A stretch of 64,000 nt of DNA from Vibrio orientalis CIP 102891 = ATCC 33934 (GCF_000176235.1 NZ_ACZV01000005.1:2170001-2234000); one strand, 5' to 3'. Positions 43,264 through 52,363 are shown, counted from the stretch's first letter. Numbers and translations are program-made. The notes: generated by a model not told the origin, from the letters alone.

Positions 43264-46200
43264 TTAGTTGAACTCAAATTGATAAAGCAGATCCACCGCG
43301 CTATCGACACCAGTAATCGCTTCGACATAGAGATCCTGCATCAAACGATATCGCACCGTAAATTCGCCCACAGAGTCAAAAATACCGACTCCATATTTCA
43401 CCTGTAGCCCAGGTAACACATAGCCACTCACCGTCACTTGTGAGTCATCACCACTACCAGCAGTATCAAGCTGTAAGTCCTGTACGCCAAATGCTTCACC
43501 GATTTCGCCGACCACACGCCCACTCTTGGCTAAGCTTAGACCAATTAGTGTGGTGGTCATGGAGTTCCCCCCCGCTTCACCATCAATGTCTTGGCCACGC
43601 AGCAGATAAGAGAGCGCATTAGCTTGCGGCATCGCAGGATCCGAGAAAATCGTCACCGTTGGCTCACTGGCAGGCCCTGTCACTTTCACACCAGCGGTTA
43701 CATCATCTTGAGTGTTGTCTGGGTTACGGATCGCCGTTATTTGAACGTATGGTTGGTCCGCGGGCCCATTCATTAAGATCTTACCTTCTTGGATCAACAG
43801 ATCTTGACCAAATGAGGTATAAGAGCCATCTGCGATATTGATCTCGCCGGTAATAAACGGGCCTTTATCTTTCTGGGCCACATTGAGGTTACCGACTAAA
43901 CCACCCTCAAGTCCAAAGGCAGACAGCTTAAAGTCATCGCCAATCTTAATATTGATATTGGTTTCAAGAATAAAAGGAACAGGGCTCTCTTTGTCGATTG
44001 GCTCTAATTGATCATTCAACAATACCTGATCCTTCGATACCCCAATCGCACTTGGTGGCAACTCTTCAACAACAATTCTTCCCCATGGCAAAGCAATATC
44101 ACCATCAATCCGCGCATGCTGAGGCGATGCCGAAATGGTCATATCCGGTTTGACTTTCATCTTCACCATTGGCGGCACATCCACATACAGCTCTTCAGCA
44201 AACACGCGTAGGTTACTGCTCCACGCTTTAAGATCATGCCAATCCGCGTCACCCGAGACTTCTAATTTGCCATCAGGAGTATGGATTGCCGCAGCCAATA
44301 ACGCTTCATACCCCGTGAAATTAATCGTCAAACGGCCCGAGTCCACTTCCACAGGAGAGATGTCCCCTTTCAATGAAATGCCATCAACAAGGAACTTACC
44401 GTTTACTTTTGGCTGCATCACTGGGCCACTAAAGGCTAAATCAGTCGAAATATTTGACTTCAATTGGCTGTAATCACCAATGATAGGATCGAGAAAGTCT
44501 AAGTTGAATGTCGTTAGCTTTAGCTGACCATCGATTTGCTTATCATCCGTTAGCACATCAGGGATCATCACCTTGCCCGAAATATCACCATTATCAGTAA
44601 TATCCAGCAACCAATCTGCTTGCAGTTTGTTGTCGGCAATCTGGGCGTTGAGCTGCACTTTGTCCCAACCCACTGTCACAGGCTGCTCTAACTTTTGCAC
44701 TAGTTGACCTTTTGGCAGCTCAATCGTCGCTTTTACTTGCGGAGCAGAATCTGGCGCCCACTTAGCCCAAACATTGGCGTTGGTTTGCCCAGTCAGCTCT
44801 GTCGCTTGTGGGATAAAGGCTTTTAGCTGGTCAAAGTCAAACTGCTTTAGGGTTAACGCTGCTTCGCCACTTTGCCCAACCTGAATATCTTTATCCAAGC
44901 AGAGCGATGAGTCGGCTTGCAACCAACAGTGAGCCGCAACGGACACCTGCTGCGTCGCCATTTCAAAGCCTAATTTGGTCGCCTGATTGAGTCGCCACTC
45001 ACCTTGCTGTGAACTCAACGTCATTCTCTCAAGCGCGCCCTGCCAAATGAGATCAGGTTTATCCTTCAATGAGCCACTGAGCGCCAAACTAGTCGATGCC
45101 ACATTCGAAGCTACATCTAACTTCAGTTGGTGCTCTTGCTGTGAACCGTTAAACGTCATGGCAACACTATCTACCAATGTCTCTTGGTATTGCGCATTTT
45201 GAACCTGCAGAGAAAGACGCCCAGCGGGCACAGGGAGTGGGGTGATATCGCCGTTTAACGCAATATGTTCCACGCTGGCTTGCTGCTGCCAGTCAATGGC
45301 TTGAACATCTAACGCAACACCAACTTGAGGCTCTTTCAATGCACCGCGCAATGAAATCGCCCCTGTCGCTTTACCCTGCAAATCCGGCACTGTTTTTATC
45401 AGATCAGGAAAGTCGATAGCGAGGTCCATTCGCCACTCTTTATCCAGCTGACCTTTCGCTTCTACCTTATTCGGGCCATGAGAAAGCACCAATCGTGGCG
45501 TATCAAGGCTCAAATTGCCGCTACCACTTTTATCTGATGCCGACAATGAACCTTCAATATTCAGTGGGTACTCTCTAAGAACCCCATCAATATCTAACGT
45601 TGGCAGTTCAACTTGCCAACCGCCCTGTTCAGTCAAGCTACCTGTTGTCGCCAGCTTACCGCTGATATCACCTTCAGCCTCAGGCCATTGTAGACCCGGC
45701 TGAATATGGGATAGATTTAAATTAGCCGCCCAGTTTATCGGCGCCTTCCAGTTGGCCATCACATCACCAGAGACATGCCCACCTAACGTCGTTAAATCGA
45801 CTTTTTTCAGCTTCACGTGATTGAGGTCACCATCACCTTGCAATGTAACCGCCAGATCAGGGATATCCTTACCTTTAATATTGCTCGCAAGTTCAAGCTG
45901 ATAGCCATCGAGAGAACCTTTGCTCTTGAGCTTGTCAATGGCAACAAAGTAATCTCCCTTACCTGTTAACGGCCACTGAACATCACCACCACTCAAGGAA
46001 ATATCAAAAGGTAACTCTGGTTTGAGTGGTTCGATATAAGCGGCTAATTTTGCCTTGGCTAACCCACCTAAAGTGGCCTCTAAACTCAAGTTCGCCACGC
46101 TACCGTCAGCATTGAGTGTCAATGTCTGCCCTGGGGCAACTTTGTCTTTAACCGTCGCATCTAACTTCAATGTCAGTGGGTAGTCACCTTGCAGTTCGAC

Positions 46201-47028
46201 TTTGGTGGCGAGTTCAGCTTGTGCTTGCGGCATATCGAGCTCAAGTGTGTGTACATCCACCGTAGAACCTGTGGCATCAACACTTAAGCCAAGGTGATTC
46301 ACCACAACGGGAGTCTCTTGCTCCAACTTAAAGTCATGAATATCAATACGCACGACTTCAATCTGCAACGGAAGTTCGACGTTCGGCAAGACAATCGGTG
46401 TGGGCTCTTTGCTCTCAGGCTGAGGAGCTTGCTGCTCTTTAGCTGCCTCATCAGCAGGCGCTAGCTTAACCGTTGGAGAGGTGAGCGTAGTCTTGTTTAA
46501 TCGTAAGCGATTACCCTGAAACGCAACGCCAGAGGTAAACGACTGCCAAGAGATTTGGTTTTGTAAAACATCTAACTCAATATCCGTTAATGCGATGCGA
46601 CTGACCACAATAGGGATTGGCGAGGTAATCTTGCTCGTCGATGGCGTTGGCTCTTCTTGCTCTGGCGCACTGCTTGGTGGCAGTTCTGGCATAGAAAAAC
46701 GCAATCCATCAATGGCAATTTCATCGACACATACTCGAGGTTCGGTTAAACAGTTGGCACGAATGGCCAAGGTGATCGATTTTAGCTCGGTATCGACATT
46801 TAAAGAGTCGTCTTTGAATTTAACATTATTCAGGGTAAAGCGAGGGAAAAGAGCCCCTTGAGATGACTCAACTTTAAGCTGGGGAACAAACTTCTCAGCA
46901 CCCCATAAAGCAAGGTTTAAACCACTATTGGTAAACAATAACGTACCTAGCGCAATCACGATTAACGCGAGTAAAGCCAGTAAAGAAAGTGACAGCCACT
47001 TTGACCACTTAATTACCACACGGGTCAT
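43264..47028 (-). CDS. tamB: Translocation and assembly module protein TamB
   Basis: A 1254-residue inner-membrane-anchored protein that spans the periplasm as a hydrophobic beta-taco groove. It works with TamA in outer-membrane protein insertion and phospholipid transport. One N-terminal helix (about 13-35) is followed by a long beta-rich body with repeated amphipathic strands. The conserved TamB (DUF490) domain covers the last 350 residues, including GGLVGNLNVAQKDKGPFITG and the final barrel-like strands ending FEFN. It overlaps the tamA stop by 4 bp. Confidence 0.95.
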   Translation of the reverse strand: MTRVVIKWSKWLSLSLLALLALIVIALGTLLFTNSGLNLALWGAEKFVPQLKVESSQGALFPRFTLNNVKFKDDSLNVDTELKSITLAIRANCLTEPRVCVDEIAIDGLRFSMPELPPSSAPEQEEPTPSTSKITSPIPIVVSRIALTDIELDVLQNQISWQSFTSGVAFQGNRLRLNKTTLTSPTVKLAPADEAAKEQQAPQPESKEPTPIVLPNVELPLQIEVVRIDIHDFKLEQETPVVVNHLGLSVDATGSTVDVHTLELDMPQAQAELATKVELQGDYPLTLKLDATVKDKVAPGQTLTLNADGSVANLSLEATLGGLAKAKLAAYIEPLKPELPFDISLSGGDVQWPLTGKGDYFVAIDKLKSKGSLDGYQLELASNIKGKDIPDLAVTLQGDGDLNHVKLKKVDLTTLGGHVSGDVMANWKAPINWAANLNLSHIQPGLQWPEAEGDISGKLATTGSLTEQGGWQVELPTLDIDGVLREYPLNIEGSLSASDKSGSGNLSLDTPRLVLSHGPNKVEAKGQLDKEWRMDLAIDFPDLIKTVPDLQGKATGAISLRGALKEPQVGVALDVQAIDWQQQASVEHIALNGDITPLPVPAGRLSLQVQNAQYQETLVDSVAMTFNGSQQEHQLKLDVASNVASTSLALSGSLKDKPDLIWQGALERMTLSSQQGEWRLNQATKLGFEMATQQVSVAAHCWLQADSSLCLDKDIQVGQSGEAALTLKQFDFDQLKAFIPQATELTGQTNANVWAKWAPDSAPQVKATIELPKGQLVQKLEQPVTVGWDKVQLNAQIADNKLQADWLLDITDNGDISGKVMIPDVLTDDKQIDGQLKLTTFNLDFLDPIIGDYSQLKSNISTDLAFSGPVMQPKVNGKFLVDGISLKGDISPVEVDSGRLTINFTGYEALLAAAIHTPDGKLEVSGDADWHDLKAWSSNLRVFAEELYVDVPPMVKMKVKPDMTISASPQHARIDGDIALPWGRIVVEELPPSAIGVSKDQVLLNDQLEPIDKESPVPFILETNINIKIGDDFKLSAFGLEGGLVGNLNVAQKDKGPFITGEINIADGSYTSFGQDLLIQEGKILMNGPADQPYVQITAIRNPDNTQDDVTAGVKVTGPASEPTVTIFSDPAMPQANALSYLLRGQDIDGEAGGNSMTTTLIGLSLAKSGRVVGEIGEAFGVQDLQLDTAGSGDDSQVTVSGYVLPGLQVKYGVGIFDSVGEFTVRYRLMQDLYVEAITGVDSAVDLLYQFEFN

Positions 47029-48740
47029 AGTTCAGGTCCTAAGGTAAAGTGAATTTTAAACTCATCGCCAGGAGCAGCATCTAGACCCCAAGCAAAATCA
47101 AGACGAATCGGACCAACCGGGGATGCCCAACGTACGCCTACACCTGTACCGCGCTTTAAATCGATCTCATCATTAAAGGCATCACCGACGTCATAAAACA
47201 CCGCGCCCCACCAGTTTCCATACACTCGGTATTGATACTCAAGCGAGCTGGTCGCCATGTATTTTGCACCGGTTAATGCGCCACTTTCATCAGTAGGCGA
47301 GATCGACTCATAGCCATAACCACGTAAGTTATTATCACCACCAGCGAAAAAACGCAGCGATGGTGACAACTTAGAAAAATCGTCAGCCAAGTTCGCCCCA
47401 CCATCAATACGGAAAATACCGCGATGGTTATTGCCGATACCACGAATCCACGTCATACCGCCAATCAAGCGTGTCACTCGAGTTTCAGACAGGACGCTAG
47501 GATCACCATATTCGATGGTTAAACTTTGGCGATCGCCCCACATAGGCATCGAACCACCACGAATTCGGCTACGGGTAAACGAAATGCCCGGTAAGAGGAA
47601 TTGCGCGTTATCGTCCTGTATGCCTTGCTCATAGTTTTCAAGCAAGTAGCGTACGTAAAGAGTTCTGTGCCAACCATTATCAAGTAGCCAGTGCCTTTCG
47701 AGCGCTAAGTTGGACTCCAAACTCTTCGTATCGCGATTATCGACGTTCTTTAATCCATACTGAATTCGATAGTACTCATTTAGCACATCTTCTAGAGGAA
47801 TACGGTAACCGGCAGTAATGGTCTGCTCTGGTGCTGAAAGAGAAAAGCTACTATCAAAGCTGTGGCCGCGACTATTTACCCATGGTTTCTTCCACTTCAA
47901 AGAGCCTCGAACACCCACATCGGTTGAGTAGCCAATACCCGTCTCGAGTTGATTACGCGCCTGCGGAGAAAGTGATACCTTCATCGGTAGCTCTCGCCCT
48001 TCTCCCAACTGAGATAAATCTGGTTCAACAAATACTGAAGAGAACCAATCGGTATTCGATAGATTTTGATTATATTCGCCGACTTGAGAGACTAAGTAAG
48101 GGTCGCCACTTTTAAACGGAGATAGTGACGCCACACGCTCTTGATCAATTTGACTGCCCGTGATGGTGCTATCACCAAAATGGTAACGAATACCACTGTC
48201 GTAATGAAGGCGAATAAAAGCTTGGTTTAAGTCTGGGGCGACTTCAAGGCGGCTAAGTTTAAAGTCGCCTTCAAAATAGCCCTTACGTAAGGCAAGGTTG
48301 CGAATACCCGACTTGAGGGCATCATAAGAGCTATGATTAAGGGTATCGCCTTGCTTTAGGCCGCTTTTCTTAATCAAAGCTGCAAAGTCAGGATCGTTTT
48401 TCGCTTCTCCTGTGATCTGCACATCCACTGCTTGGATGATGACCACTGGCCCCGGTGTCACTTTTACGATGAGCTCATTTTCATCTTCAGCAACAGAAAA
48501 CTCAAATCGAGGATGGTAGTAACCTAATGCAGTTAATGCTTCGATAATGTTACGTTCCACACGAGCCTGAAAACGTAAGCTGGTCGAATACTCTTCTGGA
48601 GGAATAGAGGATAGATAGACATCAACATTATCTTGCAACGCACCCTCTAATCCCTCGACTGAAAGATCCAGATCTTGAGCAGATACAATCGGAGCAACTG
48701 TAAGGAGAGTTAATAGCGCTGGTAAAGACTTTCTGATCAT
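47025..48740 (-). CDS. tamA: Omp85-family outer-membrane protein TamA
   Basis: A 571-residue outer-membrane partner of TamB. It has a signal peptide (ending near VSAQDL), three POTRA domains (about 25-265) and a 16-stranded Omp85 barrel. The lid-lock region and C-terminal motif are visible (RFFAGGDNNLRGYGYESISP, then GVGVRWASPVGPIRLDFAWG). It overlaps tamB by 4 bp and is divergent from msrA, as in E. coli. Confidence 0.96.
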   Translation of the reverse strand: MIRKSLPALLTLLTVAPIVSAQDLDLSVEGLEGALQDNVDVYLSSIPPEEYSTSLRFQARVERNIIEALTALGYYHPRFEFSVAEDENELIVKVTPGPVVIIQAVDVQITGEAKNDPDFAALIKKSGLKQGDTLNHSSYDALKSGIRNLALRKGYFEGDFKLSRLEVAPDLNQAFIRLHYDSGIRYHFGDSTITGSQIDQERVASLSPFKSGDPYLVSQVGEYNQNLSNTDWFSSVFVEPDLSQLGEGRELPMKVSLSPQARNQLETGIGYSTDVGVRGSLKWKKPWVNSRGHSFDSSFSLSAPEQTITAGYRIPLEDVLNEYYRIQYGLKNVDNRDTKSLESNLALERHWLLDNGWHRTLYVRYLLENYEQGIQDDNAQFLLPGISFTRSRIRGGSMPMWGDRQSLTIEYGDPSVLSETRVTRLIGGMTWIRGIGNNHRGIFRIDGGANLADDFSKLSPSLRFFAGGDNNLRGYGYESISPTDESGALTGAKYMATSSLEYQYRVYGNWWGAVFYDVGDAFNDEIDLKRGTGVGVRWASPVGPIRLDFAWGLDAAPGDEFKIHFTLGPEL

Positions 48741-48857
48741 GCTTAATTATCTATATACATCATGTAAGGGAATAATACCGCCTGTAAAAATATAAGTCTG
48801 TATGAAAACAGTCAATTAAGCGGTCTATATAATTCTATTTCTAGCAAGGAAACGACG

Positions 48858-49484
48858 ATGCTCAACAAACAAACCCTGATTTCAGCTCAAGAGGCTTTGC
48901 CTGGCCGTGAAACGCCACTTGCCATTGATGACACACATTTCGTCAATCAATCCAGTTTGACCGCAGAACCCGCTCAAGGTTGCCAACAAATACTCTTTGG
49001 TATGGGTTGTTTCTGGGGAGCAGAGCGCTTGTTCTGGCAAATCAATGGGGTCGTCAGCACTTCGGTCGGCTACTCCGGAGGCTTCACTTTAAACCCAACC
49101 TACGAAGAAGTCTGCTCTGGCCAAACCGGACATACCGAAGTGGTACGTGTAATTTTCGATAGCAATATCATTACCTTGCAGCAGCTACTACGAACTTTCT
49201 GGGAAAAACATGACCCAACCCAAGGAATGCGCCAAGGCAATGATTTAGGAACACAGTATCGTTCTGCCATCTACGTATTTAACGAAGAGCAATTGCAGAT
49301 AGCCAGCGCCTCCAAAGAGGAATATCAGGCCTTATTGGGCAATGATAAGGGCAGTATCACCACTGATATCTTACCCGCTGGAAAGTACTACTTTGCTGAA
49401 AACTACCATCAGCAATATCTTGCGAAGAACCCGAATGGCTACTGTGGTATCGGCGGGACAGGCGTCTGTTTTCCACCTCAATAA
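48858..49484 (+). CDS. msrA: Peptide methionine sulfoxide reductase MsrA
   Basis: Repairs methionine-S-sulfoxide in proteins. The 208-residue product has the catalytic motif GMGCFWGAERLFW (Cys about residue 52), followed by VGYSGGFTLNPTYEEVCSGQ and resolving cysteines near the C-terminus (GYCGIGGTGVCFPPQ). The N-terminal extension of about 45 residues matches the E. coli-type long form. It is divergent from tamA and has its own terminator. Confidence 0.96.
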   Translation: MLNKQTLISAQEALPGRETPLAIDDTHFVNQSSLTAEPAQGCQQILFGMGCFWGAERLFWQINGVVSTSVGYSGGFTLNPTYEEVCSGQTGHTEVVRVIFDSNIITLQQLLRTFWEKHDPTQGMRQGNDLGTQYRSAIYVFNEEQLQIASASKEEYQALLGNDKGSITTDILPAGKYYFAENYHQQYLAKNPNGYCGIGGTGVCFPPQ

Positions 49485-49492
49485 CGGAATGT

Positions 49493-49519
49493 AAAAAGTC
49501 GCCACTTGGCGACTTTTTT
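49493..49519. terminator. Bidirectional terminator, msrA / ytfK
   Basis: The stem AAAAAGTCGCC / GGCGACTTTTT (4-base loop) with T-runs on both strands lies 9 bp after msrA and 31 bp after the convergent ytfK stop. Confidence 0.9.
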
Positions 49520-49549
49520 ATGCGACAAAAAGCAAGCAGCACTCAACCG

Positions 49550-49750
49550 TTAAATCGGTAGAGCAGCAATCGCTTGGTTGATTTCTTTGAACGTCAGCAG
49601 TTTTTGTGGGTCTTTGACGTCAGGTAGCAGGACCTTGCCATTATCAAAGTTAAACTCACCCACACCTGAAATAACGAATTGACCTTTAAACAAGGTTTTA
49701 ACAAATCGAGCCACTTGGTGTGGTCGATAGATGGTAAATTCACGCAGCAT
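49550..49750 (-). CDS. ytfK: YtfK (DUF1107)
   Basis: A 66-residue protein (MLREFTIYRPHQVARFVKTL...) closely resembling E. coli YtfK: RPHQVARFVKTLFKGQFVI against the remembered NPLQVAKYVKILFRGRLYI, then GxFxFDxGKxLxPxVKD. I chose ATG 49750 over a start at 49795. E. coli YtfK promotes (p)ppGpp accumulation through SpoT. It sits between msrA and ytfJ, as in E. coli, which supports the call. Confidence 0.88.
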   Translation of the reverse strand: MLREFTIYRPHQVARFVKTLFKGQFVISGVGEFNFDNGKVLLPDVKDPQKLLTFKEINQAIAALPI

Positions 49751-49953
49751 AACAACTCCAATATCCTTTTGTGATGTAGCCTCGCAGGGACACACGTTCT
49801 ATTCCTTAGAACTTGTACGGCATTATATATAAACCGGTTTTAATGTATAGCATTTTGTTAATTATTTGGACCATTTCACTTCGTGGCGACTCCTGCCACC
49901 ACTTTAGCCATTTTCGGTATATACTTTTGGCGCTTACCAAAAGGAAGATAACA

Positions 49954-50505
49954 ATGAAAAATAAAACTCTACTCGCAATTGCGATTGCATGCTCTCCAGC
50001 ACTAGCGATGGCACACAACATCTCTGTAGGTCAATCGATACCAAACGTGGATGTCGCTAGTCATGGCGAAATTGTCCTACAAGGTGAAGATACCGCCTTC
50101 CAAGCGTGGTCGACACAAAGTATGTTAGGCAAGGTCCGAGTGATTCAAGCGATTGCAGGACGCAGCAGCTCGAAAGAAATGAATGCGCCACTAATGGCCG
50201 CGATCACCGCAGCAAAATTCCCAGAACAAAGCTATCAAACCACATCGATCATCAACCAAGATGATTCTATGTGGGGAACTGGGTCATTTGTGAAATCTTC
50301 AGCTCAAGACAGCAAGAAAGAATTCCCATGGTCATCAATGGTACTGGATGAGGAAGGTTCCGTAGCCAACGCTTGGGATCTCGCGAGTGAATCATCGGCG
50401 ATCATCGTCCAAGACAAACAAGGTAAAGTACTGTTTGTTAAAGAGGGCACGCTAAATGAGCAAGAGATCCAGCAAGTGCTTACGTTAGTTAAAGAGAACA
50501 TCTAA
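49954..50505 (+). CDS. ytfJ: YtfJ-family periplasmic protein
   Basis: A 183-residue thioredoxin-fold-like secreted protein. I chose ATG 49954 (MKNKTLLAIAIACSPALAMA), which gives a clear signal peptide and has AAGGAAG upstream; the longer frame from 49813 is untranslated leader. Segments GKVRVIQAIAGRSSSKEMNA and QDDSMWGTGSFVKSSAQDSKK are typical of YtfJ. There is no CxxC, so a redox role is unlikely. It is divergent from ytfK and ends 29 bp before the Zur operator of the next operon. Confidence 0.88.
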   Translation: MKNKTLLAIAIACSPALAMAHNISVGQSIPNVDVASHGEIVLQGEDTAFQAWSTQSMLGKVRVIQAIAGRSSSKEMNAPLMAAITAAKFPEQSYQTTSIINQDDSMWGTGSFVKSSAQDSKKEFPWSSMVLDEEGSVANAWDLASESSAIIVQDKQGKVLFVKEGTLNEQEIQQVLTLVKENI

Positions 50506-50533
50506 CTCTCGACGGATTGATATCGTGTTTTGC

Positions 50534-50562
50534 AAGGAATTGTTATAGTATAACAATTCCTT
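50534..50562 (+). promoter_or_regulatory. Zur operator (zinc-uptake regulator box)
   Basis: A perfect 29-bp palindrome, with 14-bp arms around G50548, contains the core TGTTATAGTATAACA. This is identical to the gammaproteobacterial Zur core TGTTATA-N-TATAACA, with AT-rich flanks. It precedes the DUF2607-zrgA-ABC-DUF3299 cluster, so the operon should be repressed in high zinc. A T5 run follows, so a minor terminator role for ytfJ cannot be excluded. Confidence 0.87.
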
Positions 50563-50585
50563 TTTGTTTATCTGATGATATCGCC

Positions 50586-50867
50586 TTGTCTCTATTTCGC
50601 TTAGTTTCGACACGAACGGCTGTCTGCGCCATTGCATTAGTGCTATGGCTAAACTTTGCGTACATTGAGCACCAATATGAACTGTCGCAGCCACAACATA
50701 GTCAGCATCACTGCCAACTTTTTGCCTGTGTGCTGCATGGTGCAAAGGCATTTGTCGTCACACTGCCAGCGATAGCTTCATCCGAATCCCATCGCCTTGA
50801 GTCATTTTACTACTTTGTAGAAAGTGTCTTCTTTGCTTACCTCGCGCGCTCACCACCAGCCTCTTGA
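50586..50867 (+). CDS. DUF2607-like small protein of the zinc operon
   Basis: An open frame with no in-frame ATG. The frame opens at TTG 50517, but that would place the Zur box inside the gene, so I prefer TTG 50586 (93 residues); GTG 50640 is another choice. A hydrophobic N-terminal segment (TAVCAIALVLWLNFAYI) is followed by a His-rich stretch (EHQYELSQPQHSQHHCQLFAC) and a second hydrophobic part. This fits the DUF2607 proteins found before zrgA in Vibrio. The His/Cys cluster suggests metal binding, which is an inference. The start is unresolved. Confidence 0.6.
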   Translation: MSLFRLVSTRTAVCAIALVLWLNFAYIEHQYELSQPQHSQHHCQLFACVLHGAKAFVVTLPAIASSESHRLESFYYFVESVFFAYLARSPPAS

Positions 50868-50948
50868 TTACAATATTTAAAACACCAGAGTCACAAGCAA
50901 CCACGCTCTGTGATTACACACTGCATTACAATATTTTCAGGAAAGACA

Positions 50949-51599
50949 ATGAACAAGATTACTCCAATCGCACTTGGTATTACGCTAGCAGTAAGCAGCT
51001 TTGCTCAAGCAGAAGAAGGTTTTCGTCAACACAGCGCACACGTCCACGGTGTGGTGGAATTCAATATCGCTCAAGATGCTAACGAACTGCTAATGGAAAT
51101 CACTGCGCCAGGAGCTGATGTGGTGGGCTTTGAGCTCGCTCCTCAGACTGACGAACAAAAACATCAACTTGAAGCAGCAGTAACCCAACTGAGCGATGCC
51201 AATAGTATCTTTACCTTAGCGGCCAGTGCCGGGTGTAAGATTGAGCACAAGTCAGTGAGTCATACATTAGGTAAAGATAACCACAAAGGTCATGATCACC
51301 ACGATGACCATGAGCATCATGACGAGCATAAAGGCCATGACCACCACGATGACCATGAGCATCATGACGAGCATAAAGGCCATGATCATCACGATGACCA
51401 TGAAGGACACTCATCTTCCCATGGTGAGTTTACCGTTGAGTACCACTTCGAATGTAGTGACATCGCAAAACTGGATGAGATTAACACCAACTGGTTCTCT
51501 CACTTCCCGAACACTGAATCAATTAAAGTGAATGTATTGACCGATACTAAGCAAGCAGCAATGCAGCTATCTAAAGGCGAAAGCAAGATCTCACTTTAA
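50949..51599 (+). CDS. zrgA: ZrgA, His-rich periplasmic zinc-binding protein (DUF2796)
   Basis: A 216-residue protein. I chose ATG 50949 (MNKITPIALGITLAVSSFAQ), which gives a signal peptide ending near AQAEE. The mature N-terminus has QHSAHVHGVVEFNIA, a conserved metal site of DUF2796. A disordered His/Asp loop (about residues 112-155) consists of nearly three 15-residue repeats. The C-terminal domain has SSHGEFTVEYHFECS. V. cholerae ZrgA is the zinc-binding component of ZrgABCDE uptake. A Zur box lies upstream of the preceding gene, and a hairpin follows the stop. Confidence 0.88.
   Translation: MNKITPIALGITLAVSSFAQAEEGFRQHSAHVHGVVEFNIAQDANELLMEITAPGADVVGFELAPQTDEQKHQLEAAVTQLSDANSIFTLAASAGCKIEHKSVSHTLGKDNHKGHDHHDDHEHHDEHKGHDHHDDHEHHDEHKGHDHHDDHEGHSSSHGEFTVEYHFECSDIAKLDEINTNWFSHFPNTESIKVNVLTDTKQAAMQLSKGESKISL
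51285..51407 (+). repeat. 45-bp tandem repeat in zrgA (His/Asp loop)
   Basis: Two full 45-bp units start at 51285 and 51330, and a partial third starts at 51375. Each encodes KGHDHHDDHEHHDEH. The units differ only at a few third-codon positions, so the array expanded recently and in frame. It can be expected to vary in copy number between strains without frameshift. Confidence 0.93.
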
Positions 51600-51608
51600 T
51601 GTTTTAAC

Positions 51609-51632
51609 GTGGCCTAGCCTCACCTAGGCCAC
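51609..51632 (+). terminator. Intercistronic hairpin after zrgA
   Basis: The perfect 9-bp stem GTGGCCTAG / CTAGGCCAC (6-base loop), followed by TTAATTTG, lies 9 bases after the zrgA stop and 23 bp before the ABC ATPase start. The weak T-tract suggests partial termination or a 3' stabiliser that raises zrgA over the transporter genes. Confidence 0.65.
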
Positions 51633-51655
51633 TTAATTTGATTCGGACTCCAATT

Positions 51656-52363
51656 ATGACTAAGACAGACCCGTCTTCGGTGGTTGAGCTTACTCAAGTC
51701 ACATTTACCTGGCCAGATAATGATACCCCTACGCTTGATATTCCTTCGTTAGTTGTCACTCACGGCGAACACCTCTTCATCAAGGGACCAAGTGGGTGTG
51801 GTAAATCAACCTTACTCGGACTCCTGACGGGAATTAATACCGCAACCTCAGGTCAAGTTTCTTTACTCGGTGAAGAGCTAACTAAGATGTCAGGTAGCCA
51901 AAGAGATGAGTTTCGCGCCAATAACATTGGCTACATCTTCCAGCAATTCAACTTACTGCCCTACCTTAGTGTGATTGAAAATGTCACTCTTCCTTGCCAA
52001 TTTGCACCACAAAGAAAAAAGCAGGTTGAGGGAGATTTAACCGCTAAAGCAACCGAGTTATTGGAGAAACTACGTCTTCCGAGCGCACTGCTCAATAAAC
52101 CGGTGACTGAACTGAGTATTGGCCAACAGCAGCGAGTCGCGGCTGCCAGAGCACTGATAGGTAACCCCAAGGTAGTGATCGCAGATGAACCAACCTCATC
52201 GCTCGATTTTGACAACCGTAGTGCATTTATTGAACTGTTGCTCGAACAAGTAAACCAAGCAAACTCGACGTTACTTTTTGTCAGCCATGATCCGACGCTA
52301 GAGCCATTGTTTGATCGCACCATTAATCTGCAGCAGCTCAATCAAGCCGGAGGTCAATTATGA
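51656..52363 (+). CDS. ABC transporter ATPase of the zinc (zrg) operon
   Basis: A 235-residue ATPase of the LolD/MacB type. I chose ATG 51656 (MTKTDPSSVVELTQVTFTW) over TTG 51638. It has Walker A GPSGCGKST (about 38-46), signature LSIGQQQRVAAARAL, Walker B VVIADEPTSSLD and H-switch FVSHD. It overlaps the permease start by 4 bp. This subfamily usually pairs with FtsX-fold permeases that work as extruders or mechanotransmitters rather than classical importers. Its zinc role comes from the operon and from zrg work in V. cholerae. Confidence 0.88.
   Translation: MTKTDPSSVVELTQVTFTWPDNDTPTLDIPSLVVTHGEHLFIKGPSGCGKSTLLGLLTGINTATSGQVSLLGEELTKMSGSQRDEFRANNIGYIFQQFNLLPYLSVIENVTLPCQFAPQRKKQVEGDLTAKATELLEKLRLPSALLNKPVTELSIGQQQRVAAARALIGNPKVVIADEPTSSLDFDNRSAFIELLLEQVNQANSTLLFVSHDPTLEPLFDRTINLQQLNQAGGQL

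Noticed and set aside
49813..49953. 47-residue N-terminal extension of YtfJ
   Set aside because: It would bury the clear signal peptide. ATG 49954 has a good Shine-Dalgarno sequence.
50534..50562. ytfJ terminator only
   Set aside because: A T-run follows the palindrome, but the stem is AT-rich and the core equals the Zur consensus before a zinc operon. A secondary terminator role stays possible.
51285..51407. CRISPR-like array
   Set aside because: The units are directly adjacent without spacers and are in frame inside zrgA.
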